Source: a virus
DNA: 39,514 nt
IMG/VR virus record: IMGVR_UViG_3300036851_000382
Location: 1-39,514 of that record
Reading direction: 5' to 3' (one strand)
This document shows, in pieces, positions 30,642 through 39,016 of the stretch; within the stretch, counting starts at the first letter, position 1, and the number at the start of each line of letters is the position of its first letter. Under the pieces are notes generated by a model. The model did no database searches and was not told the origin of the DNA. It was given only the letters and a program-made list of their open reading frames with translations. The translations under genes and the position numbers were made by a program.

Positions 30642-31235
30642 TCATGCCATTCCGAGCGCGACCCGATGCGGCCGCAGCAGTTGCTCCGCACCCCATGGCA
30701 GCTGCACAGCGGTCTGACCTACGACGACCGTCTCGCGATGGGCATAAAGCGATCCCAATGTCAGAAGGATCGCCGCCTTTATGTCGAACGGAACGTTTGA
30801 AAGCGGCGGTGACGAAGCATCGAGATATCCGGCACGAAACCGGACGCGTACGGCGTTCGCTGCTTCAAGAGTCGTCGGCCAAGAGGAACCGGATCGGACA
30901 AGCGCCACCAACGTCCTGTCGCCGGCATCGTTGACATCATAACTCGCCTCATCCAATTCTTGCTCAGCGCCATCGCTGTCACGATAGAAGACGCCCATCA
31001 CCTCGATTGTTGGCGGCAACGGAATCGCTATCTCCGTGGGAAACTCGTCCAGAAAGAGGTCCCACGTCTGGTCCATCAGCGCTCGGCCCAGAAACTGTTC
31101 CGCATTCTGCGTCGCAGCCTTCAGGTACAACTCTATCGTCCAGTCATTTTCATCGTCACCGACGCGAAGGTGCTCCTTCGCTTCCTCCACGGTCAAAGGA
31201 TAATCAGTTGGCGCGGACACGAGCTTCAACCCCAC
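30642..31235 (-). CDS. Head-tail adaptor (gp6-like connector)
   Basis: 197 aa from GTG 31235. MGLKLVSAPTDYPLTVEEAK, EHLRVGDDENDWTIELYLKA and AATQNAEQFLGRALMDQTWD are the standard first helices of the Phage_gp6/HK97 gp6 family. FLDEFPTEIAIPLPPTIEVM and VRVRFRAGYLDASSPPLSNV are the conserved loop and strand. RGYxxxxxxP is replaced by RAGYLDASSPPL. It forms the dodecameric ring below the portal. Confidence 0.9.
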   Translation of the reverse strand: MGLKLVSAPTDYPLTVEEAKEHLRVGDDENDWTIELYLKAATQNAEQFLGRALMDQTWDLFLDEFPTEIAIPLPPTIEVMGVFYRDSDGAEQELDEASYDVNDAGDRTLVALVRSGSSWPTTLEAANAVRVRFRAGYLDASSPPLSNVPFDIKAAILLTLGSLYAHRETVVVGQTAVQLPWGAEQLLRPHRVALGMA

Positions 31236-31239
31236 GACA

Positions 31240-32385
31240 TCAACCCCACTTGCTGCCGTCAGGTGCCATCTGCGTCAGATCTTTTCCGCGCGGGCCTTCT
31301 TTGCCGGGCTCGCCCTTTAGTGACGCGAGCCAATCGCGCTTCGAACCCTTGAAGCCTTCCTTCAATGCCAAGTCGTAGGCGTTGTGGCCGTCCCGACCGC
31401 GTTTAACAGCCAGACGCCATTCATCACCCGCACCAGGCACGGCATTAGTGTCACGCTGCGCAATAAAGAACGATCCCTCATATGTGACCCCGTCGCCCCT
31501 CAAGTAGTTCCTGTCGGACTTGTACGAACCCCGATCAAGAACGACAGCCGTCTTGATCTCCCGTTTCAACTGAAGATCACCGTTGACGAATTCGACTACG
31601 ATCAGGCGACCATCGTCCTCCGTGGCAATATTGAAGTCTTGGAGGCTGAAACCATCTTTGCCGTCAGCACCGTTGCAGCCATCCTTGCCAGGCGCACCGT
31701 CCTTACCGTTGAGTCCGGGTAGCCCGTCACGACCCGGCAGGCCATCACGTCCGGGTTTTCCTTCCGGGCCGTCCTTACCCGTAAGCCCAGGATCGCCCTT
31801 CTCTCCACGTCCGCCCGGCTCGCCCTTTTCGCCCCGCTCACCGGGCAACCCGCGCTCGCCCATGACGCCATCCGCACCATCCTTGCCATCAACCCCATCG
31901 CGGCCATCCTTGCCCGCCGCACCGGCCTCGCCGGGCTTGCCATCGACCCCGTCGCGCCCATCTGCGCCAGGAGGGCCGCCGGCCCCGTCTTTCCCGTCAA
32001 CGCCGTTGCGGCCATCTGCGCCGGGCGCACCGTCTTTCCCGTCGGCGCCATCGCGGCCGTCTTTTCCAGGCGCACCATCTTTCCCGTCAACGCCGCCGCG
32101 ACCATCTGCGCCGGGCGCGCCGTCTTTCCCGTCGACGCCATCGCGGCCGTCTTTTCCAGGCACACCTGGAGCTCCGTCCTTAACCGACGCAATCGCGTCC
32201 GCGATACGCTGGCGCTGCTGATCGTAGATCGCGCGAAGTTCGGACTGGAGTGCCCTGCACTCTGCACGCACGGCGCGGTTTTCCGCCTCCATACGATCAA
32301 GGTCTCGGCGGAACTCAGACTTGAATTGAGCGACGACGCGACCAAGCGCTTCGGCAAGCGCGTCACGCTGCAGCGCGGTCTGCAT
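31240..32385 (-). CDS. Collagen-like virion fibre protein
   Basis: 381 aa from ATG 32385, which overlaps the portal stop by 23 bases. Residues 1-70 form a coiled coil (LAEALGRVVAQFKSEFRRDL). Residues 71-244 are 58 unbroken Gly-X-Y triplets rich in GKDG, GRDG and GADG, i.e. a collagen-like triple helix. The C-terminal domain has YKSDRNYLRGDGVTYEGSFF and DTNAVPGAGDEWRLAVKRG, a chitin-binding-like (CBM5/12) motif, then a trimerising YDLALKEGFKGSKRDWLASL and a short second collagen segment. Likely a trimeric fibre on the capsid or portal. One Cys in the triple helix (GCN) is unusual. It stands directly before the adaptor and the sugar cassette. Confidence 0.85.
   Translation of the reverse strand: MQTALQRDALAEALGRVVAQFKSEFRRDLDRMEAENRAVRAECRALQSELRAIYDQQRQRIADAIASVKDGAPGVPGKDGRDGVDGKDGAPGADGRGGVDGKDGAPGKDGRDGADGKDGAPGADGRNGVDGKDGAGGPPGADGRDGVDGKPGEAGAAGKDGRDGVDGKDGADGVMGERGLPGERGEKGEPGGRGEKGDPGLTGKDGPEGKPGRDGLPGRDGLPGLNGKDGAPGKDGCNGADGKDGFSLQDFNIATEDDGRLIVVEFVNGDLQLKREIKTAVVLDRGSYKSDRNYLRGDGVTYEGSFFIAQRDTNAVPGAGDEWRLAVKRGRDGHNAYDLALKEGFKGSKRDWLASLKGEPGKEGPRGKDLTQMAPDGSKWG
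31654..32175 (-). repeat. Collagen Gly-X-Y coding repeat, 58 triplets
   Basis: The DNA codes for 58 successive Gly-X-Y triplets without a break. Asp and Lys/Arg dominate X and Y, which stabilises bacterial triple helices without hydroxyproline. Confidence 0.9.
31988..32167 (-). repeat. 90-bp tandem duplication inside the collagen repeat
   Basis: 31988-32077 and 32078-32167 align over their whole length with about seven or eight mismatches. The unit codes for ten Gly-X-Y triplets, so copies can be gained or lost without breaking the frame or the triple helix. Confidence 0.75.
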
Positions 32386-33796
32386 GATGCTCTGCCCAGG
32401 TGAGGATATCGTCGGCGAAGCCCTTGGAATCCTCCTGTGCATCAACATCCTCCCCGTCTTCGACGGGCTCGTCGGCATCGTCATCCATTGCCGGCTCGAT
32501 CGGCGCCTTACTGGCGAACGGATCTTCCTTAGCATCCCGCTTTGCGAGCGCTTCCAGACTGAAGTCCTGCTGCTGCCGATAGACCGCGTTGCCGCCAGGC
32601 ACCGGTGGAAGGTTCAAGCGCTTCCGCGATTCGTCAGGCGTCTTGATGTTCTTCAGCTTGTCCTCGGTCTCGGCCAAGGTCTTCGAATCCATGCGCAGCA
32701 AGTCGTCGATGTCGAACTCAGTGCCATAGGTCTTGCCCTCGATCTTATCGGGCGCAAGCCCCAATCCCTCATCGAGGCACAGCTCGATGCACTCAATCGG
32801 GTTCTGGAGTGCCTGTCCGTAATATTCCTGATTCAGTGCTTGCACGTTGTTGTAGCTGGGCAGCTGACCCACTCCGATCTTGTACGGCGGGACGTGAAAG
32901 CATGAGCACACGACCTCGGCGCTCCACTTCAACTGCTCGATGAGCTGCGAATCGACCGCGTTGACGCTCAAGGATTCGAACTTCAGACCGTCGCCCAACA
33001 CGGCGATCTTGCCTGCGTTCGTGCCGGTGAAATTGTTGTCCCAATATTCCTTCAGATCTTTCGCTGTCTTGTCGCTGATCTGCGCTGGAGCGAGCAGCAG
33101 GCCACCAGGCTTGGCCCCATTCTGAAACAATTTCGTGCTGTTGTTCTGGATCGAAAGACCCTGAATCGCCGGCAGCCCACAGGCAGTCAGAGGCGATACG
33201 CCGCATAACGGATGATAGAGCGGCACCATGACATCGTGAATGATCTCGCTCGCCGGCACCCTTATCCTATCTTCGTCAACTTGTGACAGCGGATCGCGAC
33301 CGAGGTCGTACCAGACAGACCCATCGTCAGCGACCGCCGGGCGCGTCCGCAGCGGATCGAGGACGTACAGCGCGACAACCACGTTGCGCTGATCGCGCTG
33401 CTTGAGCACATAGGTATTGCCGTGGATGAGTTTAGACACCATCCACTGCTCGAAGAATTTTATCCGATTCTGGTATCGGTTGGGCTTGCGCAGCACGGGC
33501 CAGAAAGGAGAATTCTCTTTTACCTCGGCCCAGATGCCATCATCGTCCTGCTGGACAAGTCTTATGCGCAATTTGGAAATATCCGATGCGATCAGCGTGA
33601 TGCACGAATAGACCGCGTGATATGTGAGTACTGACTCAGTTCGGATCTCGATGTTGCGCTGCCACGCACCCGTGCACGATTCTCCGATGACGCTAAACCA
33701 TCCGCCCATGCCGAGACCATTCAGCCATCCGCTCGGCACAGTGGTCGCGCCGACGGCAGCCTTCGGCCGCGTGATTTCAAAGCCAAACAGTCGCAC
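32363..33796 (-). CDS. HK97-type portal protein
   Basis: 477 aa from GTG 33796, chosen because GAGG lies seven bases before it. A TTG at 33802 lies too close to the site. Hallmarks: LTYHAVYSCITLIASDISKL (N-terminal portal motif), FEQWMVSKLIHGNTYVLKQR, LKEYWDNNFTGTNAGKIAVL, GLKFESLSVNAVDSQLIEQL, FHVPPYKIGVGQLPSYNNVQ and LNQEYYGQALQNPIECIELC. It forms the dodecameric DNA gate. The C-terminus is acidic. Overlaps the collagen-like gene by 23 bases. Confidence 0.95.
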   Translation of the reverse strand: MRLFGFEITRPKAAVGATTVPSGWLNGLGMGGWFSVIGESCTGAWQRNIEIRTESVLTYHAVYSCITLIASDISKLRIRLVQQDDDGIWAEVKENSPFWPVLRKPNRYQNRIKFFEQWMVSKLIHGNTYVLKQRDQRNVVVALYVLDPLRTRPAVADDGSVWYDLGRDPLSQVDEDRIRVPASEIIHDVMVPLYHPLCGVSPLTACGLPAIQGLSIQNNSTKLFQNGAKPGGLLLAPAQISDKTAKDLKEYWDNNFTGTNAGKIAVLGDGLKFESLSVNAVDSQLIEQLKWSAEVVCSCFHVPPYKIGVGQLPSYNNVQALNQEYYGQALQNPIECIELCLDEGLGLAPDKIEGKTYGTEFDIDDLLRMDSKTLAETEDKLKNIKTPDESRKRLNLPPVPGGNAVYRQQQDFSLEALAKRDAKEDPFASKAPIEPAMDDDADEPVEDGEDVDAQEDSKGFADDILTWAEHHADRAAA

Positions 33797-33798
33797 GA

Positions 33799-34125
33799 TC
33801 AATCCTCGGAAACCATGTCGCGACGCTTGTATCTCCGCTTCGTGACGGAATCGGCAACCAATCCTGACTCAGTCGTGATGGCCTTGCCACCGAACAACGA
33901 CTCGTCTTTGTCGTCCTTCTCAGCCGGCAGTAACGGCTGCTGAACCGGAGGCGCAGGCGGGGCCTTCGCTACCGCAACCGGCTTGTCATCAGCCACGCGG
34001 CACTTCTGGCCACCGGGGAGATCCGGCGCACACAGGATTCTTGAATCCTGATCCGATGCCTCGAATTCCTCGCCGGGCTGCTTTGGACCGCCGTAGAAAA
34101 GTGCCTGAAGAGCTACAAGTTTCAT
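33799..34125 (-). CDS. Small head-region protein, 108 aa
   Basis: 108 aa: MKLVALQALFYGGPKQPGEE, FEASDQDSRILCAPDLPGGQ, a Pro/Ala linker and a basic end SVTKRRYKRRDMVSED. The N-terminal YGG..xPGExFEA...A pattern is seen in small beta-rich proteins encoded next to capsid genes. GGAGGAAACCA before ATG 34125 is a strong binding site. Possibly a head decoration or connector accessory. The stop overlaps the portal region as TTGA. Confidence 0.6.
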   Translation of the reverse strand: MKLVALQALFYGGPKQPGEEFEASDQDSRILCAPDLPGGQKCRVADDKPVAVAKAPPAPPVQQPLLPAEKDDKDESLFGGKAITTESGLVADSVTKRRYKRRDMVSED

Positions 34126-34144
34126 TGGTTTCCTCCAACAAGGA

Positions 34145-34166
34145 GGGAGCCGGTTGCCCGGCTCCC
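34145..34166 (-). terminator. Hairpin after the capsid gene
   Basis: GGGAGCCGG (34145-34153) pairs perfectly with CCGGCTCCC (34158-34166) around a four-base loop. There is no T tract on the minus strand, so it is more likely an attenuator or an RNA-stability element that sets high capsid expression than a full terminator. Confidence 0.5.
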
Positions 34167-34182
34167 CTTCACGTCACACGAA

Positions 34183-36159
34183 TCACTCCGAGTATTTTGC
34201 GCCCAGGATGTACTGGACCGCCGCGGCGCGACGCTTCTTCCAATTGATCCAACGCTCGGCTCTGAGCGCCAGCATGTTCATCTGGAACATGGAGACCATG
34301 TTCGACGAAGCAGTCGGCGGCGAATCCGGCGCCGAATCCATCTGAAGCGAAGCCTCTCGGCTGGCATCGATGACAACCTGGCCATCGTCGGCCAGCATGA
34401 TCTCCGATGCCTTTGCGAAGATGATCGGAAAACCGTCTGCGGGTGAGCCGGTTCCAGGAATGTTCTCCGACGTGACGACGGGATACCCCAACAAAATCCC
34501 ACCTTCCGCAGTGATGTCCGGAAAAACTCGCTGCCCCAGAGAATTCAGCATCAGAGCAAGCGCCAGCGCCTGCGTCTGCGTCATGATCCACACGCCGCCC
34601 ACAGTGGACATATTCGCCGCATAGAAGAGGCCGAACAGGGTCTTCACGTCAGCACGGAAATTCGTTGCGGCTGCTCCGGTTGCACTCACCGGCGTGACGC
34701 CGTTGGTGATCGAAGCCGGCGACACGTTGACGAATTCCGCCTTCGACGGATCGACAAAGTCACGATCAAGGAACTGCGCCATGGCGTTGATCAGATCGGT
34801 ACGCACCACGGCTTCCGCCGACGGGTTGGAGAAGCGCACCAACTCTTCGGTCAACACGATGATGCCAGCAGCCTTCGCCCACCGCAGCGTGACGGTATCG
34901 AACGCCATCTGGCTGACGGGTTTCGGCGCCTGTTCGCCGACCCAGCCGACCGACGAACCGGTCGTGGTCCGCGGCATTTGGATATTGAACGGTACGCGCC
35001 GGAGACCAGGAATGCGACCGATGATCGTAGCCGGCCGTAGCAGTTCGATGAACTCGGACGCCATCACCTGATAGGCAACGAGTGGACCGGCCCACGTGGT
35101 GCCGTCGCTGGTGCCCGGGGAGATCGCGGCCTTGAGATACGGGGCAACATCGACGCTGAGCGCGAGCTCGACTTCCGGCGTACTGTCATGCCATTGCTTC
35201 GCAATCTCGCGCGCCTCCATGCGATTGCCCTTGGCCTGGACAGTCGCCATGACATAGCGGGTGAAAGCAGTCCCCTTCGGCGCCGGCGACCGTACCTGGA
35301 TCACGCGACCACCTCGGTTGTCGGCAGCGCGTTCGACGGTGTCGACGTGCTCGACCCGCACCGCCGCTTCCTTGTTGCGCTTGTCGGCGGCAGCAAGCCG
35401 CGTGAGATGTTCGTCGATCTTCTTCACCTCGGCTTCGAGCGTGTCGTACTCCTCGCTCGTTGCGTCGTCCAAGGTCTCGCCGGACTCGGCGGCCTTCTGC
35501 ATGATCTCAGCCATGCGCGCGTCTTTCGCAGCCCTTGAGGCTTCGAAAGCAGCAATCTGTTCTGCGATGGTTTTCACAGTCTTCGCGTCCTTAGGCGCTG
35601 GAGACTTTGAGTTTCGTTTCCCCGTGGCGCCGGGAGGTTCTCGTTCGTCATCGTTCTGCTTTCGGCCTGACGCGGCCAGCAGTTCGGTGTCGATTGACTT
35701 GATGGCGGTTATTGACGCGGCTTGGTTCGCGGCGATTGTGACTGCAGAAAGCTCGACCCAGAGCCACTTCAGAAAATGGATTCCGAACGTGCCTTCGATT
35801 CGTGCGGTCTCTTTTCCGACAAACCCGATTGACAGTCCGCGCACTAAGCCCAGCTTGATGTCCTGCCAGGCAGAATCTAAGCGATCCTTGACCGCGCCGG
35901 GCTCTTCAGTTTTCTGCAGGCGAACCTCAACGTCGATACCTTCCGACGTGACCTTCGCTTTCGTGACGTGGCCGATCGGTTGACGCGAGTCGTGCTGCCA
36001 GAGAAACGGAATCGGAAGTTTGAATTCAGCGCCTTTTGGCTCGACCACATCGTCCTGAATGTCGGTTTCTGGAGTCGTTGCTGTGCCGAAGATGATGCGC
36101 TTGTCATCATCAACCGACTTGATATGCAGCAACGAATATGCGCGGCGCGACACGGGCAT
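34183..36159 (-). CDS. Prohead protease-scaffold-major capsid fusion
   Basis: 658 aa in one polypeptide. Residues 1-160 are an S78 prohead protease: WQHDSRQPIGH (His56), LVRGLSIGF (Ser110) and WVELSAVTIAANQAA (Glu136 region) give the catalytic set. Residues about 195-285 are a coiled-coil scaffold or delta domain (AEQIAAFEASRAAKDARMAE). From about 290 on it is an HK97-fold capsid protein (LSVDVAPYLKAAISPGTSDG, MASEFIELLRPATIIGRIPG, TLRWAKAAGIIVLTEELVRF, VWIMTQTQALALALMLNSLG). An AGGAGG site six bases before ATG 36159 is perfect. Self-cleavage should release the mature capsid subunit. Such fusions are known in phages but less common than separate genes. Confidence 0.95.
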   Translation of the reverse strand: MPVSRRAYSLLHIKSVDDDKRIIFGTATTPETDIQDDVVEPKGAEFKLPIPFLWQHDSRQPIGHVTKAKVTSEGIDVEVRLQKTEEPGAVKDRLDSAWQDIKLGLVRGLSIGFVGKETARIEGTFGIHFLKWLWVELSAVTIAANQAASITAIKSIDTELLAASGRKQNDDEREPPGATGKRNSKSPAPKDAKTVKTIAEQIAAFEASRAAKDARMAEIMQKAAESGETLDDATSEEYDTLEAEVKKIDEHLTRLAAADKRNKEAAVRVEHVDTVERAADNRGGRVIQVRSPAPKGTAFTRYVMATVQAKGNRMEAREIAKQWHDSTPEVELALSVDVAPYLKAAISPGTSDGTTWAGPLVAYQVMASEFIELLRPATIIGRIPGLRRVPFNIQMPRTTTGSSVGWVGEQAPKPVSQMAFDTVTLRWAKAAGIIVLTEELVRFSNPSAEAVVRTDLINAMAQFLDRDFVDPSKAEFVNVSPASITNGVTPVSATGAAATNFRADVKTLFGLFYAANMSTVGGVWIMTQTQALALALMLNSLGQRVFPDITAEGGILLGYPVVTSENIPGTGSPADGFPIIFAKASEIMLADDGQVVIDASREASLQMDSAPDSPPTASSNMVSMFQMNMLALRAERWINWKKRRAAAVQYILGAKYSE

Positions 36160-36199
36160 GTCGTACCTCCTAACGCTCAGTTGAAATTAGATCGCCGAT

Positions 36200-37240
36200 C
36201 TAGGCTGTCGTCGGCAGAGGTCGCAGACTCGGCGCTTGTTTGCTCTTGTAGGGTCCGCGCTTCTTTCCTAGCTTCGCGGCGGACATTTTCATTCGCGTTT
36301 CGAGCGACGGCTTTCTTCCCTTAAGAGCCGCAGATATTTTCGGACCAACTACTGAGTAGTCCACACTTCTGGGTTTCTCGATCCGAGCCCGCGCCTGGGC
36401 TTCAATTATTTCATCGCGCTTCGCTGCCCAGGTCGCTTTCGACGCCGCAGACATCTTAGCTCTGGTTGCCTCTGACGCACGCCGACCGGTAGCCGCGATG
36501 CGCATCTTTTCTACAACTTCAGGAGGCCGCTTCTTGCCGATCTGCCGCGCGGATATCGCAGCACCCATCTTTGCTCTTTGTTCGGGGGTCTTCGGTTTTA
36601 TACTGTAGGGCTTTCGCTTAAGCCCGATTTGCGCGGCCGCCTGTTTGGCGCGTCGCTCTGGTGAATGCGGAACCCCCTTCAACGCGGCCGATATCTTGGC
36701 CCGGTACTCTACAGACTTCGGGCGAGGAACACCCCTATTTCGTTCAGCGTTGGCTCTCTTCCATTCGTCGGAATGGCGCGATCCCAATGCATGCTTGTTG
36801 CTCAGTAGATGAGCGACGCGCTCTGGCGGCAATTTTTTGCCACGAAGTGCAGCGGCAGATCGCTCTATGGCTTCGGGCGACCTCTTCCGCCCTATAGCCT
36901 TCGCTGCAATCTTCGCCTTCGTTTCGTCCGTAAACTTTACGCCGAGAGTGGACCCAGCAGTCGGGCTAATATTGTAAGATGGACATATCGCATCAATCGA
37001 TCGCTGTTCAAAAAACAGCAACATCGATGGTTCGCAAACAATGATCCGTCTGAACAGGAACGAGGCTGGACCGTACTTCGTCCACGCGTTCTGCAAATAT
37101 CGACTGTGATGGCGACCGCGCCGAAGGCCATTCTGATGCTCGCGCCACCGTTGGTCAAAATTTATGGCGCTGCCAACATATCGCTTGCCGTTAACGAGAT
37201 TGACGATCTCGTAGATTCCGGTATTGGCTTCATCAGCCAT
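36200..37240 (-). CDS. GIY-YIG homing endonuclease with many NUMOD3 repeats
   Basis: 346 aa. GIYEIVNLVNGKRYVGSA (GIY...YVG, residues 8-25), RWREHQ (catalytic Arg), FFEQRSIDAICPSYNISPT (catalytic Glu and Asn) form the nuclease. About eight NUMOD3-type repeats follow (FTDETKAKIAAKAIGRK, RSPEAIERSAAALRGKK, KSVEYRAKISAALKGVP, TPEQRAKMGAAISARQIGKK, SEATRAKMSAASKATW, SLETRMKMSAAKLGKK), each a short DNA-groove-binding element. The gene lies between large terminase and the capsid fusion, is less GC-rich than its neighbours and has no obvious intron ends. A GAGG lies six bases before ATG 37240. A free-standing selfish element. Confidence 0.9.
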   Translation of the reverse strand: MADEANTGIYEIVNLVNGKRYVGSAINFDQRWREHQNGLRRGRHHSRYLQNAWTKYGPASFLFRRIIVCEPSMLLFFEQRSIDAICPSYNISPTAGSTLGVKFTDETKAKIAAKAIGRKRSPEAIERSAAALRGKKLPPERVAHLLSNKHALGSRHSDEWKRANAERNRGVPRPKSVEYRAKISAALKGVPHSPERRAKQAAAQIGLKRKPYSIKPKTPEQRAKMGAAISARQIGKKRPPEVVEKMRIAATGRRASEATRAKMSAASKATWAAKRDEIIEAQARARIEKPRSVDYSVVGPKISAALKGRKPSLETRMKMSAAKLGKKRGPYKSKQAPSLRPLPTTA

Positions 37241-37269
37241 TCGAGCCTCGCAACAGGTTCGTCTGGTTA

Positions 37270-37303
37270 GAGGCCGTTCGGTGTTAGCGCACCGGGCGGC
37301 CTC
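37270..37303. other. 14-bp hairpin between terminase and GIY-YIG genes
   Basis: GAGGCCG (37270-37276) with CGGCCTC (37297-37303), continued by two G-T wobbles and CGGTG (37279-37283) with CACCG (37290-37294), around a six-base loop. It is followed by GCCTTTT on the plus strand. On the minus strand no T tract follows. It may limit read-through, protect the terminase mRNA end, or terminate antisense transcripts. Confidence 0.5.
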
Positions 37304-37345
37304 GCCTTTTAGGCAGATCAGACTCGCACAAGATGTCCTTTTCGT

Positions 37346-39016
37346 CTAGACGATAATGATCTTGTAATCGCGCACGCCAGCCGCTTCGGGATTGCGGCTC
37401 ATCAGCATCGCGGCGTCGAAGGTCGCGACCAGCGGATCAATTTTCGCCCTGCCCGCGGTCTGCTTGGTGATCAGCGTTGCGTTTCCGCGCTGCTCGGCTC
37501 TAGCGTTACCGAGGACCCACGCCATCAACTTCTGCGCCGAGTGCCATAGGGTCCCGTCCTTAAGCTTTCGCTCGAGCCCCCAAACGGCCGGCGAGAGTTG
37601 CGTTCCCTGTCCGATGGCTTTGAGGATTTCGCCCGCGATCCCGCGGGAAGCCAGTTCGTCGATTTGAGCCGCAACACCGTAGGGATCGAGCCCGATCCCA
37701 TCTTTTTCCGGCAGCAGCCCCATCTTGGAGATACGCTCGATCACATCAACGATCTGACGAATATCCTCGGTCGCGTCGGTACAGATCGTGAGCGTGCCTT
37801 CCTTCTCGAAGTCCCGAAGATTCTGCGCGATGTCCTTGCGCAGATTGAGCACGTCGGACTGGACCCAAGCGTGATTCCACAACAGCCAATCGCGGGTGAC
37901 CTTGCAGCGGCCGATGACGGCCAGGCCTAGAAGGTCGTCCAACCCGCCGCCATCCACCCCGACGGTCACCACCTCGGACCGCGCAAGCAGCGCATCGAGC
38001 GTCAGACTTTCATCGCCAGCGGCCTGCCAATAATCCGCGCCACGCCAGCGATCGTTCCGGAGCGCGAGGCCGACCTCGACATTGAAATGCTGTGAGGCGA
38101 TCAGCAGCATCTGCTGCGCCCCCTCGCGCTCGGCCTTCAACACCTCGTCCCGCAGATAGGCCTCATCGACCGACCGATTGAGATTCGGATTCACCAGGCC
38201 CCAGGTCTTCGGATTCTTCCAGCCGCCGTCTTCCGCCATCCGCAGCGGCAGTTCGTAAAGCACCGGCAACAGGGGCAGTTTGATCAGCCCGTCTCGCACG
38301 TCGCGAGCGATATTCAATTCGGATTTGAAGACACCGGCCGGCGGCTCTTTCGATTGCGTGGTGATCTGCAGAAGGAAGCCGTCGGGGCGCGCCGCGAGCG
38401 ATCCCCTGATCTCGACGAAAATGTCAGCGGCCTTCGCCTTCTGACTGAAGACGTGGGTCTCATCGACCAGGATGAAAGTGGCCTTCGACCCGGTGATGAC
38501 GTCCGCGTCAGCCGCCTTGATCAAGATCTGAGCGTCAGTGATTCGGTGGGTGATGGTGCGCTGATGGTTCTGTGGGTAGAAGATCTTGGAGAGTTCAGGG
38601 TCGAGCCGGATGATTCCCGCCGCCTGCTTGTAGGCGATATCGGCGATCTTCTTGGTCGGCGCGATCAGCAATAACTCCGCGGCGGGCCGCCGGTTGAGGA
38701 TGGCGGCCGTCACCATGATCGCCGAGGCGACACTCGACTTCCCGTTCTTCTTCGGGATCAGCACGAAGAATTCGCGGATCATGCGCCGCCTGGTCGTGAC
38801 GTCGTAGGATCCGAACAGCGCGCGGACGAGATTGAACGCCCAGTCGCCGCACACGTCGCCGTAGGTCGGCGTGCCCACCATGTCCGGAACGCGCAGGCGC
38901 TTTAAGATGCGCAACGCCCGGTCGGCCTCGTCCTCGAAAAGCGGCAGCTCCGGAATGAGTGATTTGCCAGAAAGCAGTCGATCTTCCCAATCGACGCACG
39001 CGGTATCCCATGACAT
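37346..39016 (-). CDS. terL: Terminase large subunit (HK97-type)
   Basis: 556 aa from ATG 39016, which overlaps the small-subunit stop by one base (TGATG). A start at 39052 would add 12 residues but lies inside the preceding gene. Motifs: REFFVLIPKKNGKSSVAS (Walker A, about 88-94), ELLLIAPTKKIADIAYKQ, ATFILVDETHVF (Walker B DE), LLQITTQSKEPPAGVFKSEL (coupling motif region), VTVGVDGGGLDDLLGLAVIG and TICTDATEDIRQIVDVIE (nuclease acids). It pumps DNA into the prohead and cuts the concatemer. A hairpin and GIY-YIG gene follow. Confidence 0.95.
   Translation of the reverse strand: MSWDTACVDWEDRLLSGKSLIPELPLFEDEADRALRILKRLRVPDMVGTPTYGDVCGDWAFNLVRALFGSYDVTTRRRMIREFFVLIPKKNGKSSVASAIMVTAAILNRRPAAELLLIAPTKKIADIAYKQAAGIIRLDPELSKIFYPQNHQRTITHRITDAQILIKAADADVITGSKATFILVDETHVFSQKAKAADIFVEIRGSLAARPDGFLLQITTQSKEPPAGVFKSELNIARDVRDGLIKLPLLPVLYELPLRMAEDGGWKNPKTWGLVNPNLNRSVDEAYLRDEVLKAEREGAQQMLLIASQHFNVEVGLALRNDRWRGADYWQAAGDESLTLDALLARSEVVTVGVDGGGLDDLLGLAVIGRCKVTRDWLLWNHAWVQSDVLNLRKDIAQNLRDFEKEGTLTICTDATEDIRQIVDVIERISKMGLLPEKDGIGLDPYGVAAQIDELASRGIAGEILKAIGQGTQLSPAVWGLERKLKDGTLWHSAQKLMAWVLGNARAEQRGNATLITKQTAGRAKIDPLVATFDAAMLMSRNPEAAGVRDYKIIIV

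Noticed and set aside
31654-32175. CRISPR-like array
   Set aside because: The repeats are in-frame codon repeats of collagen with no unique spacers of constant length.
31583-32221. Long plus-strand frame of Pro-Ser-rich repeats (PSRPSxPG)
   Set aside because: It is the antisense of the collagen Gly-X-Y repeat. A GC-rich triplet repeat keeps the opposite strand free of stops. No binding site precedes it.
36160-37345. Group I intron carrying the GIY-YIG gene
   Set aside because: Both flanking genes are complete with their own start and stop, and no split exon or conserved intron core was seen, so a free-standing endonuclease is simpler.
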